The notes: generated by a model not told the origin, from the sequence alone. Positions 9,541-17,688 are shown, counted from the first letter of the stretch. The stretch is 64,000 nt of DNA from Brevibacterium sp. HMSC07C04 (GCF_001815905.1 NZ_KV823261.1:98816-162815), one strand, 5' to 3'. Program-made: numbers and translations.

Positions 9541-10338
9541 CTATATCGGGGGCCAGGGAATCGCAATCTGGTCCTGGGGCATAAACGGCACAGTTCCATG
9601 TTGAGCGAGCATTCCCGCCCGCAGCGCCAGTGCCCCGCGCTCATCCGGGGTCAGGTATTCGGCGAGGACATCTGGGACCGAACCGGCAATAGAGTCCAGG
9701 GCTGAGCGCATCGAATCCGGCACTGTCACCCCCGAAAAGCCCCACAGGACTGTACGCAGCTTTGGCTGCGTGTGGAATGACAGCCCATTGTCAATTCCGC
9801 AGAATCGAGAGGCCGCGTGCGGATCCCACGTGCCGGGCAGAATGTGGCTGCCTTTGCGGTCAGCATTATTGGCCACGGCGTCGAACACGGCCAAGCGCAG
9901 CAGCCCATCATCCGGGCTGTGCGCAATGACCACCTGTTCGCCCGTCTCGGTTTCACCGGCTGCAGCGACCAGCCAGCCGTCAGGGACCTCAGAGGGCGGG
10001 CAAACAGTCACGGGGAGCTCGTAGTCACTGTCGGAAAGCACATATGCCTGCAGCGACCCCGGGCCCAGCGGGCCGTCATCAAGGAAGACAGTCGGCGGCA
10101 CCTCGTCAATGCCCAGCAGACGCGCCAAGCGGAAGGCCGCGACTTCTCGTCGCGCCAGCGAACCGGCCGGAAAATCTCGCAGGGGCCGTTCACCCCGAAC
10201 CGGCTTGTAGATGCCCCGCCGCATAGTCGGCCCGGAGCCAAAATCCCCTTCCAGCAGGCACAGAAAAACTTCGTTCGAGGCGCCGGGCACCTGACCGAGC
10301 ACCGTCACCTGGGCTTGCGCCAGAGCGGATTCGATCAT
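9541..10338 (-). CDS. SCO1664 family PI3/PI4-kinase-like protein
   Basis: Protein of 265 aa related to the PI3/4-kinase/HipA fold; the activity has not been shown. Motifs that fit ATP binding and phosphotransfer are [16 protein letters not shown] (candidate ATP lysine), [14 protein letters not shown], and [16 protein letters not shown] as a catalytic loop. [22 protein letters not shown] is the metal-binding segment; from memory, family members usually have DHG where this one has DNG. The ATG at 10338 overlaps the DUF3090 stop (ATGA), so the two are translationally coupled. In actinobacteria this family nearly always occurs with DUF3090 and an MSMEG_4193 phosphatase, both present here. Confidence 0.85.
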   Translation of the reverse strand: MIESALAQAQVTVLGQVPGASNEVFLCLLEGDFGSGPTMRRGIYKPVRGERPLRDFPAGSLARREVAAFRLARLLGIDEVPPTVFLDDGPLGPGSLQAYVLSDSDYELPVTVCPPSEVPDGWLVAAAGETETGEQVVIAHSPDDGLLRLAVFDAVANNADRKGSHILPGTWDPHAASRFCGIDNGLSFHTQPKLRTVLWGFSGVTVPDSMRSALDSIAGSVPDVLAEYLTPDERGALALRAGMLAQHGTVPFMPQDQIAIPWPPI

Positions 10339-10874
10339 CGGGGAACCCCGTTGGCACGCGGGCACAGATGACCGCCCGGATCCAGGGGCAGGGAGCAGAA
10401 CGGGCAGTCGGCGCGACCAGCGTTGACAACCTGGTCGGCGCGACGGGCGAACTCACGGGCAGATTCCGCGGACAGAACAACGCGCAGGACCGGCGCTTCA
10501 GCATCATCGTCGTCTGGTCCAAGGTTCATCGCGGAACATTCGATTTCCAGGTGACGGCGGCGGGTGTCCCACCCCAAACTCATTGTGCCCACGCGGAACT
10601 CCGGGTCGACCGGCATTTCGAGGTTGGCGTTGTCAGCATCGCCCGGGTCCGGTCCGGCAGGGATCATGTAGCCGTCAGCCGAACGAGACCTGACCATGTC
10701 CAGCAGTTCGTTGATTCGCTCGCCGAGAAGCTCGACCTGTTCCTTTTCGAGCGCAACGGTGACAACCCGATCGGCCTCCTTTGCCTGCAGATAGAAAGTG
10801 CGGTCCCCCGGCAGGCCGACGGTGCCCACGATGAACCGGTCGGGAGCGGGGAAGAAGTATTCGCTGGGAGCCAT
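10335..10874 (-). CDS. DUF3090 family protein with C-terminal zinc ribbon
   Basis: Conserved actinobacterial protein of 179 aa and unknown function. The N-terminal part (FFPAPDRFIVGTVGLPGDRTFYLQA) and the regular EKEQVELLGERINELLD helix are family hallmarks. The C-terminus has CPFCSLPLDPGGHLCP, a compact Cys/His cluster that would bind zinc. The stop overlaps the SCO1664-family start by 4 nt, so the pair is an operon. The ATG at 10874 is preceded by TACCCT with 7 nt spacing, and a TTG two codons upstream is unlikely. The divergent acidic-protein gene starts 47 bp away. Confidence 0.88.
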   Translation of the reverse strand: MAPSEYFFPAPDRFIVGTVGLPGDRTFYLQAKEADRVVTVALEKEQVELLGERINELLDMVRSRSADGYMIPAGPDPGDADNANLEMPVDPEFRVGTMSLGWDTRRRHLEIECSAMNLGPDDDDAEAPVLRVVLSAESAREFARRADQVVNAGRADCPFCSLPLDPGGHLCPRANGVPR

Positions 10875-10881
10875 AGTCAAC

Positions 10882-10887
10882 AGGGTA
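10882..10887 (-). promoter_or_regulatory. -10 element, leaderless DUF3090-SCO1664 operon
   Basis: TACCCT-N7-ATG (10874) on the minus strand. The divergent gene has TACGAT 22 bp to the right, so both promoters share a very short region. Confidence 0.5.
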
Positions 10888-10908
10888 GTCGCTCAGCTCA
10901 CACACGGT

Positions 10909-10914
10909 TACGAT
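10909..10914 (+). promoter_or_regulatory. -10 element, leaderless acidic-protein gene
   Basis: TACGAT-N6-ATG (10921). Confidence 0.5.
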
Positions 10915-10920
10915 GGAACT

Positions 10921-11235
10921 ATGAGCTCAGAACCGGAAGTCGCCCTCGAAGCCTTCATCGCAGCCATCCGCGAACACTACGCGGCCGCAGTCAAACGGAC
11001 CTCCGACACCGACGAACGCGTCGAAGCCGCCTACATGGCACTTGCTGACGCGTATGAAGTCTACGAAGACGCACTGTACGTCGCCTATGACGAAGTAACC
11101 CCGTTCGAGCTTTTCGACGACATAGAAGATGCCCGCGAAGACGGCACTTTCGACGACGACTTCGACGATTTTGATGACGACGATGACTTCGACGACCCCG
11201 ACTCTGACGATGAGGATGACGAAGACGACGACTGA
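10921..11235 (+). CDS. Small highly acidic protein ('primosomal protein' of actinobacteria)
   Basis: Soluble 104-aa protein of unknown function. Residues 1-65 form a predicted helical domain (EVALEAFIAAIREHYAAAVKR, then VEAAYMALADAYEVYEDALYVAYDEV). From about residue 73 the sequence is almost only Asp and Glu with a few Phe, ending in a run of acidic residues. Similar short proteins in other actinomycetes are often labelled 'primosomal protein', but I see no evidence for a role in replication. The acidic tail could bind basic proteins or metal ions, or act as a nucleic-acid mimic. It starts next to a TACGAT element. It lies between the DUF3090 operon and uppP. Confidence 0.75.
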   Translation: MSSEPEVALEAFIAAIREHYAAAVKRTSDTDERVEAAYMALADAYEVYEDALYVAYDEVTPFELFDDIEDAREDGTFDDDFDDFDDDDDFDDPDSDDEDDEDDD

Positions 11236-11310
11236 GACTCGGGCGTCGACTGTGGGCAAGCTCTAAGCGATTTGCGGGCGAGTTTCCGCACACTGGTCAG
11301 CCTTGTCCGT

Positions 11311-11316
11311 TAGAGT
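11311..11316 (+). promoter_or_regulatory. Possible -10 element of uppP
   Basis: TAGAGT lies 53 nt before the uppP ATG, leaving a short untranslated leader that contains the ribosome binding site AAGGGA. The -35 region is weak. This is a conventional, leadered arrangement, unlike most neighbours. Confidence 0.35.
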
Positions 11317-11369
11317 CCCGTAGGGCCTGCTGAGACCGGCAGGACCGGAAGTCGTTTCGAAGGGATCGC

Positions 11370-12215
11370 ATGGACTGGCTAGTGGCGACCATTTTGGGAA
11401 TTGTGCAGGGACTCACTGAATTCCTGCCCGTGTCTTCGTCTGCGCATTTGCGGATCGTAGGTGAGCTGCTCATGCCGGGCCGTGAGCCGGGAGCGTTCTT
11501 CACCGCCATCATTCAGGTCGGCACAGAACTTGCCGTGCTCGTCTACTTCTGGAATGACATCGTCACGATCATCACCAAGTGGTGCAAAGCGCTTGTCGGC
11601 AAACACGATCGGCGCGATCCCGAAGTCCGCCTGGGCTGGCTGATCATCATCGGCTCTATTCCGATCGGAGTTTTGGGACTTCTGTTCGAAGAACAGATCA
11701 CCTCGACATTCCGGTCGCTGTGGATCGTTGCGACGATGCTCATTGTGTTTGCGATTCTCATCGGCGTGGCTGACGCGGTCGGCAAGCGGGTGAACACTCT
11801 GGAAACCATGCACTGGGGCCAGGGACTCGCATTCGGATTTGCGCAGGCGCTGGCCCTTGTGCCCGGTGTTTCACGTTCGGGCGGAACGATCATGGCCGGT
11901 CGTTTTATGGGCTTCACCCGGCCCGCCGCGGCACGCTACTCATTCCTGCTGGCTATCCCCGCTGTTATGGCCTCGGGCGCCTACAGCCTGTTCAAGGCGG
12001 CAAAGGATCAGATTGAAGGAACGGCGTCCATGACGATCGGCTGGGGGCCGACTCTTCTGGCCACCTTCGTGTCGTTCGTAGTGGGCTATGTCGTTATCGT
12101 CGGCTTTCTGAAGTTCGTGCAGACGAAGTCGTTCGCTGTTTTCGTGTGGTACCGGATTGCCCTGGGCCTGCTTCTGTACGTGCTGCTGGGCACGGGAGTC
12201 CTCACCGCCGCCTGA
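11370..12215 (+). CDS. uppP: Undecaprenyl-diphosphatase UppP (BacA)
   Basis: Integral membrane phosphatase that recycles undecaprenyl pyrophosphate to the monophosphate carrier for peptidoglycan and other wall polymers. Overproduction of the family gives bacitracin resistance. The 281-aa sequence has both family motifs: GIVQGLTEFLPVSSSAHL near the N-terminus, with the catalytic Glu and Ser, and LVPGVSRSGGTIMAGR in the middle. About eight hydrophobic segments are visible. AAGGGA lies about 7 nt before the ATG. It is followed by the convergent MSMEG_4193-type gene with only 23 bp between the stops. That pairing of uppP with the phosphatase is common in actinobacteria. Confidence 0.95.
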   Translation: MDWLVATILGIVQGLTEFLPVSSSAHLRIVGELLMPGREPGAFFTAIIQVGTELAVLVYFWNDIVTIITKWCKALVGKHDRRDPEVRLGWLIIIGSIPIGVLGLLFEEQITSTFRSLWIVATMLIVFAILIGVADAVGKRVNTLETMHWGQGLAFGFAQALALVPGVSRSGGTIMAGRFMGFTRPAAARYSFLLAIPAVMASGAYSLFKAAKDQIEGTASMTIGWGPTLLATFVSFVVGYVVIVGFLKFVQTKSFAVFVWYRIALGLLLYVLLGTGVLTAA

Positions 12216-12238
12216 TTACCAGGCGCCGCCGGGCTTGT

Positions 12239-12904
12239 TCAGGCCCCTCCCCCAAGTGTTCGCGCCTGTCCTGTCTGCCCCTCGGACGACACGGACATGG
12301 CGGTAAGCACGGGAACTGGACCCGAGTAGTCGACTGTGGTCAGGGATCCGGGGGCTGCGGCGGTTCGCTGAAAGTGCTGCAGCGGCATGCCCAGGGCATC
12401 GGCGACAGCCATTTTGATGATGTCACCGTGGGTTACTACAACTGCCGTGGCGCCGCTTTCGAGAACGCTGAGCTCACTGAGGACAAGCCTGACTCCGCGG
12501 CGTGTTCGAAGCCAGGCGTCGTGCTGTGCTTCACCGCCTGGGAAAACCATGTCCTGCGGATTGTTCTGCACGCGGTCCCACGCGGGCAGAGTGCGCAGCT
12601 CTTCAAGTCGACGGCCAGACCAGTCGCCGTAGTCGACTTCAGAGAACTCTTCCATCACGGCGGCAGTCGGAGCAGCCGAGCCGTGTTTTTCGGCGTAGGC
12701 GGACATCAGAAGATCAGCCGTTTCGGCGCATCGTGCTATGTCAGAGACACGCCACAGAGCGACGCCGGAAGGCAGCAGACCAGCCGCGTCGCGCGCCTGC
12801 TGGCGGCCTGTCGCCGTCAGCGGATTGGCACCTCGGCGACCGGCGAGGATGCCTGCTAGGTTCGCCTCCGATTGTCCGTGGCGCGCGAAGATGATCTTCA
12901 CCAT
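12239..12904 (-). CDS. MSMEG_4193 family histidine phosphatase/phosphomutase
   Basis: Member of the histidine phosphatase superfamily, 221 aa. The phosphoacceptor motif is ARHGQSEAN (His9). The second conserved segments are VSDIARCAETADLL (in place of the usual S-x-L-x-R-A-x-x-T-A), EVDYGDWSG, and the proton-donor region VVTHGDIIKM. The substrate is unknown. In actinobacteria this family co-occurs with SCO1664 and DUF3090, which lie 2 kb away on the same strand, so a shared pathway with kinase-like and phosphatase partners is plausible. TAGCCT stands 6 nt before the ATG. The C-terminal tail after about residue 195 looks disordered. Confidence 0.9.
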   Translation of the reverse strand: MVKIIFARHGQSEANLAGILAGRRGANPLTATGRQQARDAAGLLPSGVALWRVSDIARCAETADLLMSAYAEKHGSAAPTAAVMEEFSEVDYGDWSGRRLEELRTLPAWDRVQNNPQDMVFPGGEAQHDAWLRTRRGVRLVLSELSVLESGATAVVVTHGDIIKMAVADALGMPLQHFQRTAAAPGSLTTVDYSGPVPVLTAMSVSSEGQTGQARTLGGGA

Positions 12905-12910
12905 AGAATC

Positions 12911-12931
12911 AGGCTAACGCGATGATACAGT
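12911..12931. promoter_or_regulatory. Divergent -10 elements (MSMEG_4193-type gene and DUF5703 operon)
   Basis: Minus strand: TAGCCT at 12911-12916, 6 nt before the ATG at 12904 (leaderless). Plus strand: TACAGT at 12926-12931, about 32 nt before the GTG at 12964, with the ribosome binding site GAAGGAG between them. Confidence 0.45.
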
Positions 12932-12963
12932 GACGGCCACCCCAGGGAAGGAGCGAAGCCCAG

Positions 12964-13158
12964 GTGAAGCGAGAAATCGAATACGAAGTGCGCCAGGTGA
13001 CTTTCCACCCGAAGATTTCGCGCAGCGAATCGCTGCGGGCACTGACCGAAGCGGCTGATACGGGCCGCTGGGAGCTGGCCCGGACAGTAGTCGGAATGGG
13101 CGGCCAGAAGACCGTCTGGCTGCGTCGCCGCGTTATGACGGTCGTGCGCACCGCATGA
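12964..13158 (+). CDS. DUF5703 family small protein
   Basis: 64-residue basic protein found widely in actinobacteria, function unknown. The sequence EYEVRQVTFHPKISRSESLRAL and the C-terminal KTVWLRRRVM match the family. It has no signal peptide or membrane segment and probably folds as a small beta-alpha-beta domain. It starts with GTG after GAAGGAG with a rather long spacing of about 12 nt. Its stop overlaps the transporter start (ATGA), so the two are co-translated. In relatives it also lies near the MSMEG_4193/uppP block. Confidence 0.8.
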   Translation: MKREIEYEVRQVTFHPKISRSESLRALTEAADTGRWELARTVVGMGGQKTVWLRRRVMTVVRTA

Positions 13159-14129
13159 GGTCAGGCCCCAATCTCCTCTACATTTTTCCGGCCATTGCGA
13201 CCGGACTCGCGGTTTCCCTGCAGGGGAAGTACAACGGTGAACTGACCGTCGAAATCGGCCACTGGATCTACAGTGCGGCCGTGTCTTTCGGCGGCGGGCT
13301 CGTCCTCATCTCCATTGTCACTGCGATACTCCCCGCCGGGCGGCGAGCCATTGCAACCACTGTCGGGCTTCTGCGCTCAAAGGCCCTTCCCTGGTGGATG
13401 TGTCTGGGCGGGCTCGGCGGCACCACGATCGTCATAGCCCAAGGCATCACGGTTCCGGCTTTCGGCGTAGCCGTTTTCACTATGAGCTTCACATCTGGCC
13501 AGCTGCTCGGTGCGCTGATCGTAGACAGCACACGGCTGCCCGCCGGCGGGCCGAAGCCGATTACCCTCGGCCGGCTCGTCGGTGTTGCCGTCGTTCTGGT
13601 GGGTGTGGCGATTGTGAGCGCCGGAGCATTCACGTCCGGCCTGCAGTGGTGGATTCCTCTGATTCCCTTTGCGTCCGGTGCGCTCACAGGGCTGCAGCAC
13701 GCTTTCAACGGGAGGCTGTCAGCCGCCTCTGGTTCTGCGCTTGCCGCGACGACGATGAACTTCGTGGTCGGCCTTGCTGCCTTGGCTGTTGCCTGCGCCG
13801 TTGTGTTTGCCGCAGGCACTCCCCCGCTGAGGTTTCCGTCTGAACCGCTGCTGTATTCCGGCGGTCTGTTCGGCGTTGCCTTCATCTTGGTGTCCGCGCT
13901 CATTGTTCCTCGGCTGGGCGTGCTCATTCTGAGCCTGTCAACGCTGGTGGGCAATATGGGCGGTTCGCTCATCATTGACGCGGTGGCGGGAAGCGAACAG
14001 GCATTCACTCCTGCTTCGCTGGTGTCAATTGGGCTGGTGGTGCTCGGGGTTGTGATTGCCACTCTGCCCGGGAAACCCGTTATTGGGGGCCGCCGGGCAG
14101 TGCGGTCACACATCGACGTCGGCAGCTGA
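13155..14129 (+). CDS. DMT-superfamily membrane protein (YdcZ/DUF606 type)
   Basis: Integral membrane protein of 324 aa with two related halves, each about five hydrophobic segments. Each half starts with the YdcZ-type pattern: AIATGLAVSLQGKYNGEL near residue 15 and ASGALTGLQHAFNGRLS near residue 175. The paired small-residue helices (GGLGGTTIVIAQGI, SGQLLGALIVD, GNMGGSLIIDA) are typical of DUF606 transporters in the drug/metabolite superfamily. The substrate is unknown. It overlaps the DUF5703 gene by 4 nt. It is followed by a convergent peptidase gene after 27 bp. Confidence 0.85.
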   Translation: MRSGPNLLYIFPAIATGLAVSLQGKYNGELTVEIGHWIYSAAVSFGGGLVLISIVTAILPAGRRAIATTVGLLRSKALPWWMCLGGLGGTTIVIAQGITVPAFGVAVFTMSFTSGQLLGALIVDSTRLPAGGPKPITLGRLVGVAVVLVGVAIVSAGAFTSGLQWWIPLIPFASGALTGLQHAFNGRLSAASGSALAATTMNFVVGLAALAVACAVVFAAGTPPLRFPSEPLLYSGGLFGVAFILVSALIVPRLGVLILSLSTLVGNMGGSLIIDAVAGSEQAFTPASLVSIGLVVLGVVIATLPGKPVIGGRRAVRSHIDVGS

Positions 14130-14156
14130 TTGTGCAGCGGATGCCAGTCGCGCCGG

Positions 14157-15467
14157 TTAGGCGTTGATGAGGAAATCTCCCAGGATCTGCGTGCCGAATT
14201 CCAGGGTGTCGGTCGGGACGCGTTCGTCGACGCCGTGGAACATTGCGGGAAAGTCGAGATCCTTCGGCAGGCGAAGCGGGATGAACCCGTAGCCGGTGAT
14301 CCCCAAGAAGCTCAGAGCTTTGTTGTCGGTGCCTGCTGACAGCGCGTAGGGCAGGACGTGGGCGTCCGGGTCGTAGGCGTGGACGCTGTTCTTCATCTGC
14401 TCGACGAGGTCGCCTTCGAAAGGCGTTTCGAGTGAAACGTGCTGAACCACCGGGACGATGTCGACGTCTGGACCAGCGAGTTCTTTCAGCTTCAGCAGAG
14501 CGTCTTCTGTGCGTCCGGGAATCGGTCGGCAGTCGACGAGGGCTTCTGCTGAACCGGGAATGACATTGTGCTTGTAGCCCCCGGCAAGTGCAGTCGGGTT
14601 TGCGCTTGTGGCAAATGTCGGTCCGACGAACTTCTCCACTGAGCCGAGTTCGGCGAGCAGAGCTGGGAAGTTCTCCTCCGTGTATTCGATTCCGGTGAGT
14701 TCCGCCACACCCTTGAGCAGTTCACGGGTTGCCTGAGGAATCTCTACGGGCCATTCGTACCTGCCTATGCGAGAGACAGCTTCGGCCAGCTTCACGATGG
14801 GGTTGTCGTCATTGCGCTGCGAGCCGTGGCCTGCGGTTCCCTTGGCTACCAGCTTGAGCCACTGCAGGCCCTTTTCCGCTGTCTGGACCAAGTAGACCCG
14901 CTCACCGCGCACATCGACGGAGTAGCCGCCGACTTCCGACACAGCTTCGCTCGCCCCGGCGAACACGTCGGGGTGATTGTCGACCATCCAGCCGGAGCCG
15001 AACTTTCCGCCTGCTTCCTCATCGGCAAAGAACACCACGAGGATGTCGCGGTCAGGAACAATGTTCTCGCGCATCATCTGGCGCACGACGGCAACGATCA
15101 TGGCGCAGCCGTTCTTCATGTCCACAGCACCGCGGCCCCACAGCAGTCCGTCTTTGACCTCGCCGCCGAAAGGATCGACGCTCCATTCGGATGCATCTGC
15201 TGGAACGACGTCGGTGTGGCCGTGCATGACAAGTGCAGGCCTGTCCGGGTTCTTGCCCTTGATGCGGGCAACCAGGTTGGCTCGCCCGGGTGCCGATTCG
15301 TAGATCTCAGAGTCAAGCCCGACTTCTCTGAACTTCTGGGCGATGTAGTCAGCGGCAGGCCTTTCGGGGTTGGCCTTGCCTTCACCCCAGTTCTGAGTGT
15401 CAATCCGGATAAGCTCTGAGCAGATCTGAACAACTTCGGACTGAGCGGCAGAGAAGTCGATGTTCAA
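14157..15467 (-). CDS. M20 family metallopeptidase
   Basis: Di-zinc amidohydrolase/peptidase of 436 aa (ArgE/DapE/carboxypeptidase family). The metal ligands can be read in MHGHTDVVP, GRGAVDMKNG and FADEEAGG, where the second Glu of EE is the general base. The dimerisation lid contains GYKHNVIPGSAEALVDCRPIPG, which is typical for M20 family members of the YscS/dipeptidase group rather than DapE. The usual C-terminal His ligand lies in LPYALSAGTDNKAL or the following FHGVDERVP. Substrates are probably N-acylated or small peptides in the cytosol. The upstream 209-aa gene ends 3 bp before its start, so they are co-transcribed. Confidence 0.9.
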   Translation of the reverse strand: MNIDFSAAQSEVVQICSELIRIDTQNWGEGKANPERPAADYIAQKFREVGLDSEIYESAPGRANLVARIKGKNPDRPALVMHGHTDVVPADASEWSVDPFGGEVKDGLLWGRGAVDMKNGCAMIVAVVRQMMRENIVPDRDILVVFFADEEAGGKFGSGWMVDNHPDVFAGASEAVSEVGGYSVDVRGERVYLVQTAEKGLQWLKLVAKGTAGHGSQRNDDNPIVKLAEAVSRIGRYEWPVEIPQATRELLKGVAELTGIEYTEENFPALLAELGSVEKFVGPTFATSANPTALAGGYKHNVIPGSAEALVDCRPIPGRTEDALLKLKELAGPDVDIVPVVQHVSLETPFEGDLVEQMKNSVHAYDPDAHVLPYALSAGTDNKALSFLGITGYGFIPLRLPKDLDFPAMFHGVDERVPTDTLEFGTQILGDFLINA

Positions 15468-15470
15468 GGG

Positions 15471-16100
15471 TCACTCCTGTCTTTCAGTAGCCTGTGCTTC
15501 TTTCGCGGCGGACCAGCTGCCGAAGAACTTGCGCAGCGCCGGTCCAGAAGGCCGGTGTGCTCCCAGGGCGTTCTGGTGAGCCACCCACTCACCGTACGCG
15601 CGGAAGGACTGGTCGGACTGAGAATCTGCAATAAAGTCCGTCACAGACTGCACGTACTCTTCTCGGCTGAACCGGGTGGGCCCAGGAGCTTTGCCCCGGG
15701 TGGAAATGGGAATGCCGAGGCTGCGCATGGCAGTGTTCCACTGTTGGCCGCCGAGCTGAGCGCGCACGGTTTGGCTGGTGGGCGGCCACAGACGAACGCC
15801 TGCACTGCCGGCGCGGACAAGACGCGAAACAAACTGGCGACGCGATTTGTCGTAGGCAACAGCACTGAGCGGTTTGGCCGCATCAGAGCCTATGTGCTGT
15901 TGGGCTGCGGCGATGAGCCCTTCAATCTCGCTGATCTTCTCTGAGGGTGTGCCCTGCTGGGCGAAGCGCTCGAGGAGCACACGGCGGATCTCTGGGCTGA
16001 GAATACGGGCGCCGTGGTCGACAGGCAGTTTGTGGATGCGGCCGTATGTCGCCAATACCGCTGCCGTTGTCAGCTCTGATTCGAGATGCGCTTCTGCCAT
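15471..16100 (-). CDS. Uncharacterised protein with HNH-repeat-like C-terminus
   Basis: I do not recognise the whole protein (209 aa). The N-terminal half is helical and charged, starting MAEAHLESELTTAAVLATYGRI. Two segments resemble the short repeat linked to HNH homing endonucleases. One is around residues 85-130 (SQTVRAQLGGQQWNTAMRSLG). The other is around 140-200, with SREEYVQSVTDFI, then RPSGPALRKFFGSWSAAKEA, the last part being the family's 'FGSW..A' signature. No HNH nuclease domain is present, so it may be a DNA-binding protein. GGAG sits 6 nt before the ATG at 16100. An ATG 15 nt upstream has no comparable site. It is coupled to the M20 gene. Confidence 0.6.
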   Translation of the reverse strand: MAEAHLESELTTAAVLATYGRIHKLPVDHGARILSPEIRRVLLERFAQQGTPSEKISEIEGLIAAAQQHIGSDAAKPLSAVAYDKSRRQFVSRLVRAGSAGVRLWPPTSQTVRAQLGGQQWNTAMRSLGIPISTRGKAPGPTRFSREEYVQSVTDFIADSQSDQSFRAYGEWVAHQNALGAHRPSGPALRKFFGSWSAAKEAQATERQE

Positions 16101-16519
16101 GCGTTCTCCGTTCATCCCAGCGCTCTTTCAGCTGATATAAGGCCAAGCGTACCGCGAGGAGCAAGAGCAGCGCGCGTTCTTCCTACAGGGTTTGGTACGC
16201 GGTGTCAGCAGCGTGGCGCGTTGGAAGGAAGTGCTGAAGCTGTCTGGTCCAACCCACTTATGTGGCTGGTATGAATCCACCGGCTATTGACAGGTATCGC
16301 TGTATTGGGCGTTTCTGTGCTGAGGTTTCACAAACACCGATATTGGTTGCAAATCACGGGCAAATTTGCGGGCCTTTGAATCTGTACTGAGCATAACAAT
16401 CTGTGATCATCACCGAACTGTCTCACCTACCGTAATCTCATCTGAAGAAAACTGTTTCTGTTGCCCCTTGCTATATTCTGGACGCATAAGCGAACAGCGC
16501 CGCAAGATAAGGATGAAAT
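16101..16519. other. 419-bp AT-richer intergenic region
   Basis: No gene is visible. The stretch is clearly poorer in G+C than the surrounding genes, mainly from 16260 to 16510. It holds an imperfect inverted repeat around GCAAAT...ATTTGC (16340-16372). A TATATT element at about 16473, some 45 nt before the lipoprotein start, could be a -10. AAGGA precedes that start. Confidence 0.4.
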
Positions 16520-17059
16520 ATGCGACGTACATTCATGCTGGCAGCCGTTGCTGCTTTTCTACTGGTTTCCGGTTGCGGATCCGGACCAGATGGCCAAGCA
16601 GGAACTGTGACTGAAACGGAGGCCGCGAAAGCTCCCAAAGGACCGATCAAGGTTTCTATTGGCGACACTGTGGACGATGAGGAGGGTGGTTCGATCACCG
16701 CGCACGGGTACCGCGTGACGACCGACACTTTGGGCAAGAAAGTCGGCGCTGTTGACATTGAAGTCTGCCTTGGGCCGGACGTGCCCGCTGGGGTTGAAGA
16801 CGCGGAAGGGCATGTCACGACTGATTATTGGTCTGCGGTCGACAAGGAGAATCGTCGTTACCAGCACCCGGGTGAATGGTCGGAGAACAAGGACGTATCA
16901 CCCGTGCTCGATCCGGAGACTCCGGCTAGTTGGGGTGACTGTGTCCGAGGTTGGGCGCTCCTGGAAACGAACGACAAGACTGACGTCACAGAAATTCGCT
17001 ACTACCGCCCCAAGGACGAGAACAGAAATGCCACCGATATCCGGTGGGCTGTGAAGTAG
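16520..17059 (+). CDS. Secreted lipoprotein, possibly DUF4352-like
   Basis: Predicted lipoprotein of 179 aa. The signal peptide is MRRTFMLAAVAAFLL followed by the lipobox LVSGC, giving a lipid-modified Cys at about residue 19. A low-complexity linker precedes a beta-rich domain (GPIKVSIGDTVDDEEGG, then GAVDIEVCLGPDVP). Its layout is like the DUF4352 immunoglobulin-like domain of secreted actinobacterial proteins. Two Cys in the mature part (residues about 83 and 140) could form a disulfide. The gene is less G+C-rich than its neighbours and stands alone between tRNA-Leu and the repeat protein, so it may be accessory. AAGGA lies 8 nt before the ATG. A strong terminator follows 85 bp after the stop. 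Confidence 0.75.
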   Translation: MRRTFMLAAVAAFLLVSGCGSGPDGQAGTVTETEAAKAPKGPIKVSIGDTVDDEEGGSITAHGYRVTTDTLGKKVGAVDIEVCLGPDVPAGVEDAEGHVTTDYWSAVDKENRRYQHPGEWSENKDVSPVLDPETPASWGDCVRGWALLETNDKTDVTEIRYYRPKDENRNATDIRWAVK

Positions 17060-17143
17060 GATGAACTGCCAAACAACGCAAATGCGCCGGCATGTTGACC
17101 TATAGCCCTGTCTGCGGTGCGTTTGATCCCAGATAGAGCGCAA

Positions 17144-17167
17144 GGCCCGGAACTTCGGTTCCGGGCC
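17144..17167 (+). terminator. Hairpin terminator after lipoprotein gene
   Basis: Perfect 10-bp stem GGCCCGGAAC/GTTCCGGGCC closed by a TTCG tetraloop, followed by ACGTTTGTCTTTG as a weak T-rich tail. Confidence 0.8.
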
Positions 17168-17202
17168 ACGTTTGTCTTTGTGCGCTGTGAGCTGTTTCGT
17201 TA

Positions 17203-17364
17203 TGGCATCGTTCACTCCTATCTGGCGTCTGTGCACAGATGTGCCAGATGGTTGGTGGCCCCGGCGAACCGCGTGGTTTCAGGACATCGTTCCCCCCGCC
17301 GCTGGGAATCGGGCTGCGGATGTCTCATGACATCGTTCCAGTGATGTGTCGTGTCATCGTTCAC
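17203..17364. repeat. Cluster of GACATCGTTC-type short repeats
   Basis: Direct copies of (G)CATCGTTC occur at 17205-17213, 17283-17292, 17329-17338 and 17353-17362. Inverted copies lie at 17613-17622 and inside the tRNA terminator at 17670-17679. TGTCTCATGACATCGTTC (17321-17338) resembles the ends of IS481-type insertion sequences as I remember them. No transposase remains. Confidence 0.5.
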
Positions 17365-17647
17365 GTCTACATTCAGACTGCCGACACCCTTTAGCCGGGT
17401 TCGGCGCCTTAGCAACAGCTTCTAACGGGAGTTTCTGCTGCTCAAGGGAAGCTCCGTGCGGCTCAAGCGTGGATGTGGTGTTAACGGGTGTGGGGACGCG
17501 GAATAGTCAGCCATCCAGCAGCCACGCTGGCAAGAGACAGCCCGCAGGCTTCAGTGGGTTCTGCAGATAAGGGCACATGCTCCAACTTGGGGTGTGCAGG
17601 ACCTACAGCGGGGAACGATGACCCGACACATCAGTCGCCCCACACAC

Positions 17648-17688
17648 AAAAAGTCCCGGAACATCGAGTGAACGATGTCCCGGGACTT
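17648..17688 (-). terminator. Rho-independent terminator of tRNA-Leu
   Basis: Long hairpin with arms AAGTCCCGG-ACATCG and its complement around a 6-nt loop, one mismatch in the stem. On the minus strand it is followed by TTTTTG. It lies 8 bp after the tRNA 3' end. Confidence 0.85.

Noticed and set aside
12195..12240. Terminator between uppP and the MSMEG_4193 gene
   Set aside because: Only a 6-bp stem (CGCCTG/CAGGCG) without T-tract; too weak to list.
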